From contig NZ_FNVS01000010.1 of assembly GCF_900108035.1 (NCBI RefSeq), positions 62,001 to 126,000 on the forward strand: a stretch of 64,000 bases of DNA, given 5' to 3'. The position numbers and the translations under genes were made by a program. The notes under the pieces are model-generated. The model ran no database searches and was not told the DNA's origin. It saw only the letters and a program-made list of their open reading frames with translations. The stretch comes from Parabacteroides chinchillae (GTDB taxonomy: Bacteria > Bacteroidota > Bacteroidia > Bacteroidales > Tannerellaceae). This document shows positions 9,850-20,997 of the stretch, one piece after another (position 1 is the stretch's first letter; every line of letters starts with the position of its first letter).

Positions 9850-10350
9850 CTACGATTTACTGAAAGACACCTCATCAAGCAACCGATTAATAATTTGCTG
9901 CTGCTTGCCGCTACTGTCTATCTTTTCTTTTATCACTTTCTCTGCAATTGTGATAGACAAACCGGTTATTTCCGAACGGATATCGCGGATTGCCCTTTCT
10001 TTTTCTTCCTGGATGCGCTGGGTTGCTTCAGTAATCTGTTGCCGGGCTTCAGCCTCAGCTTTCGTACGCGCTTCATAGATGATCTTCTCTTTTTCTGTGA
10101 TTGCTTCCTGGAGGATTGCATGCTGTTTTTCTTTCGCATCCATAAGAATCTTATCCGCTTCCATTTGCACATCGGCCAGTTGCTCTTTTACCAGACGCGC
10201 TTGCTCCAAGGAATTATCGATATATGCTTTCCGTTGCTCTATCGCTTTAATAATAACAGGAAAGCCGTACTTGGAAAGAATAACCAGAACCATTCCAAAA
10301 GAAACAATCATCCAGAATAGAAGGCCCAAATCCGGTGTTAATAATGACAT
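9850..10350 (-). CDS. atpF: F1Fo ATP synthase subunit b
   Basis: The peripheral stator stalk, 166 aa. One N-terminal membrane helix (about residues 8-28, LLFWMIVSFGMVLVILSKYG) is followed by a long charged coiled coil rich in K, E, A and Q, which dimerises and reaches the delta subunit. It sits between atpE (13 bp gap) and atpH. Confidence 0.96.
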   Translation of the reverse strand: MSLLTPDLGLLFWMIVSFGMVLVILSKYGFPVIIKAIEQRKAYIDNSLEQARLVKEQLADVQMEADKILMDAKEKQHAILQEAITEKEKIIYEARTKAEAEARQQITEATQRIQEEKERAIRDIRSEITGLSITIAEKVIKEKIDSSGKQQQIINRLLDEVSFSKS

Positions 10351-10363
10351 AACAAACTAAAGT

Positions 10364-11682
<1,319 letters not shown>

Positions 11683-11699
<17 letters not shown>

Positions 11700-12105
11700 T
11701 TTCTTTTTTCTCTCTTTTCATCCTTTTCTTCTCAAACAAATAGATCGTATAGGTCTCAAGCCCCAGATAGATAAAATAGAACAACATCAGTGTAAAACCG
11801 AAAGTTTTTAACTGCTCTCCTACCAGATTTGCATACAACCAAAGAAACACCAGCACAAATGTAAACTTACAGAAACGCACCAGCATATAGGTAGTGACGG
11901 TAACATCCCCCTTCTTTTTCTTTACCCGGTCAAGGAAATAAGTCAAAACTATTCCTGTCACCCAATAAAAGACAGGAATGGAAGGATACCACGAGAAATA
12001 GTGTTCCGGCCAAATAGTGTATAACAAACCTCCCAGCGTAACTCCAATAGCAACATCTATGAAGGTGAATAATGCCATTAACTTTAATTTCAACCTGCCT
12101 TTCAT
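11683..12105 (-). CDS. Small membrane protein in atp operon (AtpI-like position)
   Basis: About 140 aa from the ATG at 12105 (MKGRLKLKLMALFTF); an in-frame ATG at 12129 overlaps the atpC end and is less likely. Four hydrophobic helices with a short basic loop (RVKKKKGD) and a strongly basic C terminus. The size, topology and position between the epsilon and a genes match the ATP synthase assembly factor AtpI or similar (c-ring assembly), but no diagnostic motif is visible, so the role is inferred from position. Confidence 0.8.
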
Positions 12106-12116
12106 ACACCTGTCTG

Positions 12117-12350
12117 TTATTCGACACAAACGGATAAGATATTGTTGCTTATCTCAATGAATCCGTTCCGTATCTTTTGTTCATATCGTTTGATTCCGTC
12201 TTCATACCGGATCACTCCTTCTCCCAACGCAGCTATCATTGGAGCATGATTGGGCAATACATCGAAAGAACCGGCCAGTCCCGGAAAAGAGGCATCCTCT
12301 ATCTCTCCATTGAAAAGCATTCCGTTAGGTGATACTATTTCCAGTCTCAT
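12117..12350 (-). CDS. atpC: F1Fo ATP synthase epsilon subunit (short form)
   Basis: A 77-aa protein containing just the N-terminal beta-sandwich of epsilon: MRLEIVSPNGMLFNGE, DVLPNHAPMIAALGEGVIRY. The C-terminal two-helix domain, which inhibits ATP hydrolysis in many bacteria, is absent; short epsilon subunits are known in Bacteroidetes and some other groups. It starts 2 bp after the atpD stop. Confidence 0.96.
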   Translation of the reverse strand: MRLEIVSPNGMLFNGEIEDASFPGLAGSFDVLPNHAPMIAALGEGVIRYEDGIKRYEQKIRNGFIEISNNILSVCVE

Positions 12351-12352
12351 AA

Positions 12353-13894
<1,542 letters not shown>

Positions 13895-13906
13895 CTATTT
13901 CATTTG

Positions 13907-13914
13907 CAATATTA
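13907..13914 (-). promoter_or_regulatory. Candidate -7 box of the atp operon
   Basis: The minus strand reads TAATATTG followed by C, one mismatch from the Bacteroidetes TAnnTTTG -7 consensus, 31 bp before the atpD start. The -33 element is weak (CTTG about 16 bases further upstream). Confidence 0.5.
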
Positions 13915-14228
13915 CGAATTCAGAAAATCGCAAGTTGGGAAATATGACTTTTTCGCCTTTTTTGCATTTAGTTAAACATTTGACTATTTAGCTTATATTT
14001 TTAAATGGAACAATCTATTTCTGAAATGAACCAAACCTAAAAGTCGAATTGATTTGCAAATGCTGTAAAATGAACTACATCCTGTTTTCAACCTTTTTGA
14101 TCACAGATTATACATCAAACGTTTTGTTTTGTTAAACTTTTTCGTTTTCAAACATAATATTGATATTCCTAATAACATTTCAGACAGGTTTACGCTTTTA
14201 CCTATATCATTATTTACAAACAATGCCG

Positions 14229-14236
14229 TACATTTG
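14229..14236 (+). promoter_or_regulatory. Candidate -7 box of the EamA transporter gene
   Basis: TACATTTG matches TAnnTTTG exactly and lies 25 bp before the start codon, implying a very short leader. No clear TTTG -33 element is at the usual distance. Confidence 0.5.
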
Positions 14237-14261
14237 TACTTTGAGATAAAGCAGCAAGAAC

Positions 14262-15200
14262 ATGAATTCAGAAAAACAAAAAGGACACCTACTTATATTG
14301 GTGGCAAACATCTTGTTCGCAATAAATATGCCTGTTTCCAAGTATTTATTGCCTACCCATCTAGCGCCTGAAGCTTTAACAATCATGCGTATGTCTTTTG
14401 CCTGCGTAATGTTCTGGATTACTTCACTGTTTGTCCCTTTCGAGAAAGTTTCGTTAAAAGATATGGGCACTTTATTTATATGCGCCTTATGCGGAGTAGG
14501 CTTTAACCAAGGCTTATTTATTTGGGGACTCAACATTACATCTCCGGTTGATGCTTCTATCATAGCCACTGCCGTACCTATTTTCGTTATGATACTTGCT
14601 GCTATTATACTAAAAGAGCCTATCACAAGAAAAAAGGCATTAGGTGTTTTACTGGGAGTAACCGGGGCTGTTTCCCTCATCCTGCAATCCGCACACAGTT
14701 CAAACCAGGCCAGCAGTTTAGCCGGAAATTTAATGATTACATTCAGTGGGTTCATCTATTCCATCTATTTAGTATTATCGAAACCGCTGACATTAAAATA
14801 TTCATCCGTAACAATGATGAAGTGGATGTTTCTATTTTCAACATTAAGTGTATTACCGTTTACAATCGGGCACATAGCAGATTCTCCCGCTTTCCAAAGG
14901 TCAGTTCTTGATTTCCGGGAATTAGGAGCTATTTTCTTTGTTCTGTTCGGAGCAACGTTTGTACCTTACCTATTAATACCGATGTCTTTAAAGCGCATCC
15001 GTCCAACTACCGTCAGCATGTACAATTATGCACAACCTATCATAGCATCGTTTATTGCAGTTTTAATAGGACAAGATTCTTTCAGTTTTTACAAATTACT
15101 TTCTGCAGCATTTGTTTTTGTAGGCGTCTATATGGTTACGCAGAGTAAGAGCCGGGCAGATATAGAAAAGGAAAGAGCCTTAGAAACTGCAAAAAAGTAA
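14262..15200 (+). CDS. EamA/DMT superfamily inner-membrane transporter
   Basis: A 312-aa polytopic protein with about ten hydrophobic helices arranged as two EamA repeats. The first repeat includes HLLILVANILFAINMPVSKY and the PLVEPITRKKALGVLLGVTG-like signature (ILKEPITRKKALG, residues about 125-137). The second ends in a basic tail (KSRADIEKERALETAKK). DMT proteins export metabolites such as amino acids; the substrate cannot be read from sequence. It stands immediately before the threonine operon on the same strand, so amino-acid export is an attractive but unproven idea. Confidence 0.9.
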   Translation: MNSEKQKGHLLILVANILFAINMPVSKYLLPTHLAPEALTIMRMSFACVMFWITSLFVPFEKVSLKDMGTLFICALCGVGFNQGLFIWGLNITSPVDASIIATAVPIFVMILAAIILKEPITRKKALGVLLGVTGAVSLILQSAHSSNQASSLAGNLMITFSGFIYSIYLVLSKPLTLKYSSVTMMKWMFLFSTLSVLPFTIGHIADSPAFQRSVLDFRELGAIFFVLFGATFVPYLLIPMSLKRIRPTTVSMYNYAQPIIASFIAVLIGQDSFSFYKLLSAAFVFVGVYMVTQSKSRADIEKERALETAKK

Positions 15201-15251
15201 GGATTTGCCATAAATCACCTTCTTTTTAGACACTTATTTTGGTAAAAATGC

Positions 15252-15280
15252 TTGCATTTGAAAAATAATGCGTAATATTG
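15252..15280 (+). promoter_or_regulatory. Candidate promoter of the threonine operon
   Basis: A -33-like TTG (15252-15254) and a -7-like TAATATTG (15273-15280) are spaced by 18 bases, close to the Bacteroidetes arrangement. The 26-codon leader ORF starts 30 bp downstream. Confidence 0.4.
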
Positions 15281-15310
15281 CCCCTGCAATACAAAATAGA
15301 GAACAAATCA

Positions 15311-15391
15311 ATGAGTGCAGAATTTGCATATTATACATGGGCATTGATGACCCCTTGGGGGGTTAGAATCTATTCACTTCGATCAAATTGA
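15311..15391 (+). CDS. Possible 26-aa leader peptide upstream of thrA
   Basis: The ORF begins at ATG 15311, just downstream of the candidate promoter, and ends with TGA at 15391. The peptide contains YYTWALMTPWGVRIYSL, with two Thr, two Trp and one Ile codon, not the Thr/Ile run expected of an enterobacterial thr attenuator. It may be a chance ORF, or a leader with a different regulatory logic. Only comparison with related genomes would settle this. Confidence 0.25.
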   Translation: MSAEFAYYTWALMTPWGVRIYSLRSN

Positions 15392-15571
15392 GAGTTGACA
15401 GTGGACAGTTAATTATCTGCATTGTCCTTTCACATACAAGTCAACATTCAGTATCTCATTATTTCCTTATTAAGAAATTCTTATTAATAACCATGGTTGC
15501 CGGTTTACATATATGGTATTTATCTTTATGATAACCGTAATTGTCAACAGTCAGCTATCAATGATAAAAAG

Positions 15572-18010
15572 ATGAAAGTATTAAAATTCGGCGGAACGTC
15601 CGTAGGTTCCGTAGATAGTATTTTAAGTGTAAAGAAGATTGTAGAAGCTATAGACGAACCGGTAATAGTAGTTGTATCTGCTCTTGGCGGTATCACAGAC
15701 AAATTATTAAATACGGCAGCACTGGCTTCAAAAGGAGACGTGGCTTATGAGCGTGAAATGTCTGAGATTATCGCCAGGCACCTGGATGTAATAGAAGGTG
15801 TAATTCCCGATCCGGCTTTACGGAATGACGTTCAAAAGAAAGTAATGACTTTACTTGACGAACTGGCAAATATATTTAAGGGTGTTTACCTGATCAATGA
15901 TCTTTCGGCCAAAACTTCGGACACGATCGTCAGCTATGGTGAGCGTCTTTCATCCCAAATCGTATCTAATGTCATAAAAGAAGCCCAATTATTCGATTCG
16001 CGCAAATTCATTAAAACGGTAAAGCAATTCAACAAACATATCGTCGACTTCGAATTAACGAATAAACTGGTTAAAGAGGCGTTCAGCCCGCTACCCAAAG
16101 TATCATTGGTTCCCGGCTTCATCTCTACCAGCACGGAAGGCGAAGTAACGAATTTAGGACGTGGCGGATCAGACTACACAGCCTCTATCCTGGCAACGGT
16201 TCTGGACGCAAACGTACTGGAAATATGGACAGACGTAGACGGTTTCATGACTGCCGACCCGCGTGTAATCAGTTCTGCTTATGTAATAGACCGCTTGACG
16301 TTTACCGAAGCAATGGAGTTGTGTAACTTTGGTGCCAAGGTAATTTACCCTCCGACAATCTATCCTGTCTACCATAAAAATATACCGATCCGGATATTGA
16401 ATACGTTTAATCCGACAGCCCCGGGAACTTATATTTCCAAAGAACGGATAAAAGATAGCAGTAAGGCTATCATTAAAGGAATTTCATCTATTAACGATAC
16501 CTGCCTGATCACCGTTCAGGGCCTAGGCATGGTGGGGGTTATCGGCGTAAATTATCGAATATTCAAAACCTTGGCAAAAAACGGTATCAGTGTATTTATG
16601 GTATCGCAGGCCAGTTCCGAAAACAATACTACGTTTGCAGTACGTAATGCGGATGCCGATTTAGCCGTTAACGTTTTGAACGAAGAATTTGCCCTTGAAC
16701 GTGCGCAGGGAGACATGAGCGACACTGTTGCCGAAAAAGACCTGGCAACCGTAGCTATCGTAGGTGAAAATATGAAGCGTACTCCCGGTATTGCCGGAAA
16801 ATTATTCGGTACGCTCGGCCGTGCAGGTATCAGTGTGATAGCCTGTGCCCAAGGTGCTTCTGAAACAAACATATCGTTTGTCATCAAGCTAAAATATCTA
16901 CGTAAAGCATTAAATTCTATTCATGATTCTTTTTTCCTGTCGGAATATAAAGTGCTAAACCTTTTCATAGCGGGAGTTGGAACGGTAGGCGGTAACCTGC
17001 TCGAACAAATCCGCATCCAACAACCCAAATTAATGGATCAAAACGGGCTTAAACTAAATGTAGTAGGTGTATCCAACTCCAGATACGCACTTTTCTGCCG
17101 CGAAGGGTTGAATCTTGAAAACTGTATCGATGATCTGAAAGAAAAAGGTGAAGCCAGTAATCCTGAGCACCTCTGCGAAGAAATACTTAATATGAATATT
17201 TTCAACTCCGTATTCGTAGACTGTACTGCCAGCCCGAAGGTTTCGGCATTATACGAAACACTGTTGAATAATAACGTGTCCGTAGTAGCTGCTAATAAAG
17301 AAGCAGCATCTTCTTCTTTCGAGACTTATACGACCCTGAAAGAGACAGCCCGCCATCGTGATATCAAATTTCTGTTTGAAACAAATGTCGGAGCAGGCCT
17401 TCCTATAATCAATACAATGAACGACCTTATAAACAGTGGAGATCATATACTGAAACTGGAAGCTGTATTATCCGGCACTCTGAACTATATATTCAATACA
17501 ATCAGTGCCGATATACCCTTCAGCAAAGCCATCCAGTTAGCAAAGGAGGCAGGCTATGCCGAACCCGATCCACGTATCGACTTAAGCGGAAAAGATGTTG
17601 TTCGTAAACTTGTTATTCTGGCGCGTGAAGCCGGTTACAGAGTAGAACAGGCAGACGTAAAGCGAAACTTATTTATTCCCGACGAATACTTCGAAGGATC
17701 TGTCGATGATTTTTGCGGAAAGATAAAAGAACTGGATGCTGCATTCGAAGCCAAGCGCCAGCAACTGGAAGCCGAACACAAACGCATCCGCTTTGTAGCC
17801 AAGATGGATCGCGGTGTCTGCGAAGTAGGTTTACAGGAAGTCGATGCCCATCATCCTTTTTATGAATTGGAAGGCAGCAACAATATCATCATGATTTCAA
17901 CCGAACGTTATCACGAATATCCCATGATCATAAAAGGCTACGGTGCTGGGGCAGACGTGACAGCGGCCGGCGTGTTTGCTGATATCATCTCAATAGCGAA
18001 CATCCGATAA
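15572..18010 (+). CDS. thrA: Bifunctional aspartokinase / homoserine dehydrogenase
   Basis: This fusion enzyme carries out the first and third steps from aspartate to threonine and methionine. The start at 15572 (MKVLKFGGTSVG) is preferred over an in-frame ATG at 15497, since the extra 25 residues are not family-like; the product is 812 aa, standard length. In order: the aspartokinase domain (KFGGTSVG phosphate loop, residues 4-11; GRGGSDYTASILA), two ACT domains (VQGLGMVGVIGVNYRIF and FGTLGRAGISVIAC) for feedback control, then homoserine dehydrogenase (FIAGVGTVGGNLLEQ Rossmann loop; ANKEAA; VLSGTLNYIFN; AGYAEPDPRIDLSGKDVVRKL). It heads the operon with the kinase analogue and thrC. Confidence 0.98.
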   Translation: MKVLKFGGTSVGSVDSILSVKKIVEAIDEPVIVVVSALGGITDKLLNTAALASKGDVAYEREMSEIIARHLDVIEGVIPDPALRNDVQKKVMTLLDELANIFKGVYLINDLSAKTSDTIVSYGERLSSQIVSNVIKEAQLFDSRKFIKTVKQFNKHIVDFELTNKLVKEAFSPLPKVSLVPGFISTSTEGEVTNLGRGGSDYTASILATVLDANVLEIWTDVDGFMTADPRVISSAYVIDRLTFTEAMELCNFGAKVIYPPTIYPVYHKNIPIRILNTFNPTAPGTYISKERIKDSSKAIIKGISSINDTCLITVQGLGMVGVIGVNYRIFKTLAKNGISVFMVSQASSENNTTFAVRNADADLAVNVLNEEFALERAQGDMSDTVAEKDLATVAIVGENMKRTPGIAGKLFGTLGRAGISVIACAQGASETNISFVIKLKYLRKALNSIHDSFFLSEYKVLNLFIAGVGTVGGNLLEQIRIQQPKLMDQNGLKLNVVGVSNSRYALFCREGLNLENCIDDLKEKGEASNPEHLCEEILNMNIFNSVFVDCTASPKVSALYETLLNNNVSVVAANKEAASSSFETYTTLKETARHRDIKFLFETNVGAGLPIINTMNDLINSGDHILKLEAVLSGTLNYIFNTISADIPFSKAIQLAKEAGYAEPDPRIDLSGKDVVRKLVILAREAGYRVEQADVKRNLFIPDEYFEGSVDDFCGKIKELDAAFEAKRQQLEAEHKRIRFVAKMDRGVCEVGLQEVDAHHPFYELEGSNNIIMISTERYHEYPMIIKGYGAGADVTAAGVFADIISIANIR

Positions 18011-18024
18011 AACTGAATTTTATT

Positions 18025-19233
18025 ATGAAGCACATCATCATTCTGGGAGATGGCATGGCAGACGAACCTATCGAAGCACTCGGTGGTAAAACACCTATGC
18101 AGTATGCCAATACTCCCTATATGGATAAATTAGCAGAACTAGGTGTTACCGGACAGATGAAGACCGTTGCCAACGGTTTCCATCCCGGTAGTGAAGTTGC
18201 CAATATGGCTGTTCTGGGCTATGACCTGCCCAAAGTATACGAAGGCCGAGGCGTACTGGAAGCTGCAAGCATCGGCGTTACCCTGCAACCGGGAGAAATG
18301 GCCATGCGTTGCAACCTTATCTGTGTAGAAGGCGACATTCTGAAAAACCATTCATCCGGACATATATCCACCGAAGAAGCCAACGAACTGATCCGGTTCC
18401 TTAACGAGAAACTGGGTTCCGACCGGGTAAAGTTCCACACCGGTGTCTCCTACCGCCACCTGCTGGTTATAAAAGGCGGAGACAAAAGATTGGACTGTAC
18501 ACCTCCGCATGACGTACCGCTTCATCCTTTCAAACCGTTGATGATAAAAGCTGAAGTTCCGGAGGCCGGAGAAACAGCCGGTTTATTAAATGAACTTATA
18601 TTGAAATCCCAGGAAATCCTGGCCGACCATCCGATAAACAAGAAACGTATTGCAGCCGGTAAAGATCCGGCCAACAGTATCTGGCCGTGGTCGCCGGGAT
18701 ACAGGCCAGCCATGCAAACTATGCAGGAAATGTACGGTTTCAAGAAAGGAGCCGTAATATCGGCTGTCGACCTGATCCGCGGTATCGGAGTATATGCAGG
18801 GCTTGAAGTTATCAACGTAGAAGGCGCTACCGGTTTATGGAATACGAACTACGAAGGAAAAGCCCATGCCGCCCTTGAAGCCCTGAAGACAAACGACTTT
18901 GTCTACCTGCATGTAGAAGCCAGTGACGAAGCCGGGCACGAAGGCGATGTAGACCTGAAAGTAAAAACAATCGAATATCTGGATAACCGTGCAATACGGA
19001 TTATTTATGAAGAATTACAGAAATGGGACGAGCCTGTTGGTATTGCTATTCTGCCCGACCATCCTACTCCGTGTGCCATCCGTACGCATACTAATACACC
19101 TGTGCCTTTCCTTATATATAAACCAGGCATACAACCGGACAGCGTAACCCGCTTCGACGAGTTTTCGGTACTGGACGGAAAATACGGAGTATTGGAAAAA
19201 GACCTGTTCATTAAAGAGTTTCTTAAAGAATAA
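18025..19233 (+). CDS. Phosphoglycerate-mutase-like protein, probable homoserine kinase analogue
   Basis: A 402-aa protein of the archaeal-type cofactor-independent phosphoglycerate mutase family (COG3635), alkaline-phosphatase fold. Metal and phosphate-site stretches visible are IILGDGMADEP, HPGSEVANMAVLGYD, YEGRGVLEAAS, EASDEAGHEGDVDLK and ILPDHPTPCAIRTHT. Standing 14 bp after thrA and 5 bp before thrC, with no classical thrB in the window, it fills the homoserine-kinase slot. Family literature proposes that these bacterial members phosphorylate homoserine rather than interconvert phosphoglycerates. Family identity is clear; the kinase role rests on context. Confidence 0.9.
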   Translation: MKHIIILGDGMADEPIEALGGKTPMQYANTPYMDKLAELGVTGQMKTVANGFHPGSEVANMAVLGYDLPKVYEGRGVLEAASIGVTLQPGEMAMRCNLICVEGDILKNHSSGHISTEEANELIRFLNEKLGSDRVKFHTGVSYRHLLVIKGGDKRLDCTPPHDVPLHPFKPLMIKAEVPEAGETAGLLNELILKSQEILADHPINKKRIAAGKDPANSIWPWSPGYRPAMQTMQEMYGFKKGAVISAVDLIRGIGVYAGLEVINVEGATGLWNTNYEGKAHAALEALKTNDFVYLHVEASDEAGHEGDVDLKVKTIEYLDNRAIRIIYEELQKWDEPVGIAILPDHPTPCAIRTHTNTPVPFLIYKPGIQPDSVTRFDEFSVLDGKYGVLEKDLFIKEFLKE

Positions 19234-19238
19234 ATCAC

Positions 19239-20552
19239 ATGAAATATTACAGTACAAACAAACAAGCCCCTCTTGCTACGCTAGAGGAAACCGTCATAAA
19301 AGGTTTGGCCGGCGATAAGGGACTATATATGCCCGAAAGGATTCCTTCCTTAAGTAAGGATATTATTAGTAAAATGAAACATATGTCTTTCCATGAGATA
19401 GCGTGCACAGTGGCACAAGCTTTCTTCGGCGAAGACATCGAACCGGACGTATTGGACAAGATCGTAAAAGATACACTTTCGTTCGACACACCGGTAGTAC
19501 ATGTGGAAGACAACATCTACAGCCTGGAACTCTTTCACGGCCCCACGCTGGCATTTAAAGACGTAGGCGCCCGCTTCATGGCCCGTTTGCTGGGTTACTT
19601 CATTAAGAAACAAGGATTGAAAGAGGTAAACGTACTTGTTGCTACTTCGGGAGACACAGGTAGTGCCGTAGCCAACGGTTTTCTGGGCGTTGAAGGTATC
19701 CACGTGTATGTGCTCTACCCCAAAGGAAAGGTAAGCCCTATACAGGAATGCCAGTTCACAACGCTGGGACAAAACATCACGGCGCTCGAAATAGACGGTA
19801 CCTTCGACGATTGCCAGGCCTTGGTAAAATCCGCCTTTATGGATAGCGAACTGAATGGACACATGAAACTCACTTCGGCCAATTCTATCAACGTAGCCCG
19901 CTTCCTTCCGCAATCATTCTATTACTTCAATGCGTATGCACAACTGGACAGAGCAGGAAAAGCAAACGAACTGGTAGTAAGTGTTCCCAGCGGGAACTTC
20001 GGCAACATCACAGCCGGGCTGTTTGCACACCGGATGGGACTTCCTGTCAAACGCTTTATAGCGGCCAACAACCGCAATGATGTATTCCTCGAATATCTCA
20101 ACACCGGCAAGTACAATCCACGTCCGTCCGTAGCCACCATTGCCAACGCGATGGACGTAGGCGATCCTAGCAACTTTGCACGCATTTTGGACTTGTTCGG
20201 TATCTATGGCGATCCGCACAAAGCAATCTGCGGATTGATCTCCGGCTACCGCTTTACAGATGAAGAAATTGCTTCCACTATGAAACGCGTTTACAACGAC
20301 TGCGGCTATTTGCTGGATCCCCACGGGGCATGTGGCTTCCAGGCGTTGGTACAAAATGCACTTGATGCGAACGAAACCGGTGTATTCCTGGAGACAGCCC
20401 ATCCTGCCAAGTTCAAAGGCACGGTAGACAGTATCCTGGCTTCGGACATCGAAATCCCCGCCAAGTTGCAAGCCTTTATGAAAGGTAAGAAACAAAGCAT
20501 AGAACTCAACAAAGACTTTGCCGGCTTCAAAGCCTACCTGATGGCACAATAA
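19239..20552 (+). CDS. thrC: Threonine synthase
   Basis: The PLP enzyme converting O-phosphohomoserine to threonine, 437 aa, normal length. The PLP lysine is in LAFKDVGARFMARLLG; the phosphate-binding region is ATSGDTGSAVANGF; LTSANSINVARFLPQ and VPSGNFGNITAG are further family signatures. Last gene of the operon. A G/C-rich imperfect hairpin (20594-20613) follows the stop. Confidence 0.98.
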   Translation: MKYYSTNKQAPLATLEETVIKGLAGDKGLYMPERIPSLSKDIISKMKHMSFHEIACTVAQAFFGEDIEPDVLDKIVKDTLSFDTPVVHVEDNIYSLELFHGPTLAFKDVGARFMARLLGYFIKKQGLKEVNVLVATSGDTGSAVANGFLGVEGIHVYVLYPKGKVSPIQECQFTTLGQNITALEIDGTFDDCQALVKSAFMDSELNGHMKLTSANSINVARFLPQSFYYFNAYAQLDRAGKANELVVSVPSGNFGNITAGLFAHRMGLPVKRFIAANNRNDVFLEYLNTGKYNPRPSVATIANAMDVGDPSNFARILDLFGIYGDPHKAICGLISGYRFTDEEIASTMKRVYNDCGYLLDPHGACGFQALVQNALDANETGVFLETAHPAKFKGTVDSILASDIEIPAKLQAFMKGKKQSIELNKDFAGFKAYLMAQ

Positions 20553-20655
20553 TAGAAAAAAAGACAGTTCAAAGTCCGTTGTATCAGGAGTAACCCTTCC
20601 CCTATGGGGAGGGGAAAAGAGGGAGGCTGGAGTGCCCGCACCATACGGAAAACCT

Positions 20656-20823
20656 CCGTACCCCTACAAAAGTATCACCGGCGCACCGGCGGAGTCTCCG
20701 TACCCCTACAAAACCATTACCGGAGTAGCTGCAGCCATTTTGTAGGCCTACAAAACCATTACAGACGCGCCGGCAGCCATTTCGTACCCCTACAAAACCA
20801 TTGACGGAGCTCCGGTGATACCT
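20656..20823. repeat. Tandem 42-bp repeat, four units plus partials
   Basis: Four consecutive 42-bp units begin at 20656, 20698, 20740 and 20782, sharing the core CCTACAAAACCATTA and a variable G/C-rich half; a decayed fifth unit follows to about 20850. Because 42 is a multiple of three and stops are absent, the array translates on both strands as 14-residue repeats (VPLQNHYRR-like on plus, NGFVGVRNGC-like on minus). Units are separated by divergence rather than unique spacers, so it is not a CRISPR. Confidence 0.85.
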
Positions 20824-20955
20824 CCGTAGAGCTACAGAGGCTTCACAGACCGGATTTCTCAATTTTCGACCTGCTATTAACCCATACAAATCAGCAGAAG
20901 GTTGCCATCAACACAAATACGCCTTATCAGCGTGCATAATATCAATGTATTTCTT

Positions 20956-20963
20956 TATATTTG
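20956..20963 (+). promoter_or_regulatory. Candidate -7 box of the GH43 gene
   Basis: TATATTTG followed by C matches the TAnnTTTG consensus and lies 34 bp before the chosen ATG at 20998. No clear -33 TTTG is at the right distance. Its position supports the downstream start and argues against the in-frame ATG at 20902. Confidence 0.5.
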
Positions 20964-20997
20964 CCCTGTTTTTAATTCTTTATTTACAATTCAGACC

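Larger units (their letters stand above)
15201..15571 (+). other. Leader region of the threonine operon
   Basis: The spacer before thrA holds a promoter candidate and a short leader ORF (both listed), then about 180 bp of non-coding sequence. No classic attenuator hairpin with a T run was found by eye. Confidence 0.55.
20553..20997. other. Intergenic region holding a 42-bp tandem repeat
   Basis: This spacer between thrC and the GH43 gene holds an imperfect hairpin after thrC (20594-20602 with 20606-20613), the tandem array at 20656-20850, and the GH43 promoter candidate. Both strands are open through the array, but the predicted peptides are just translated repeats. Confidence 0.6.

Noticed and set aside
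20656-20850. Repeats read as a CRISPR array
   Set aside because: The units abut and diverge along their whole length; there are no constant repeats with unique spacers, and no cas genes are near.
20902-20997. An upstream in-frame start for the GH43 gene
   Set aside because: It would put the promoter-like TATATTTG inside the coding region and bury a clean signal peptide 32 residues in.
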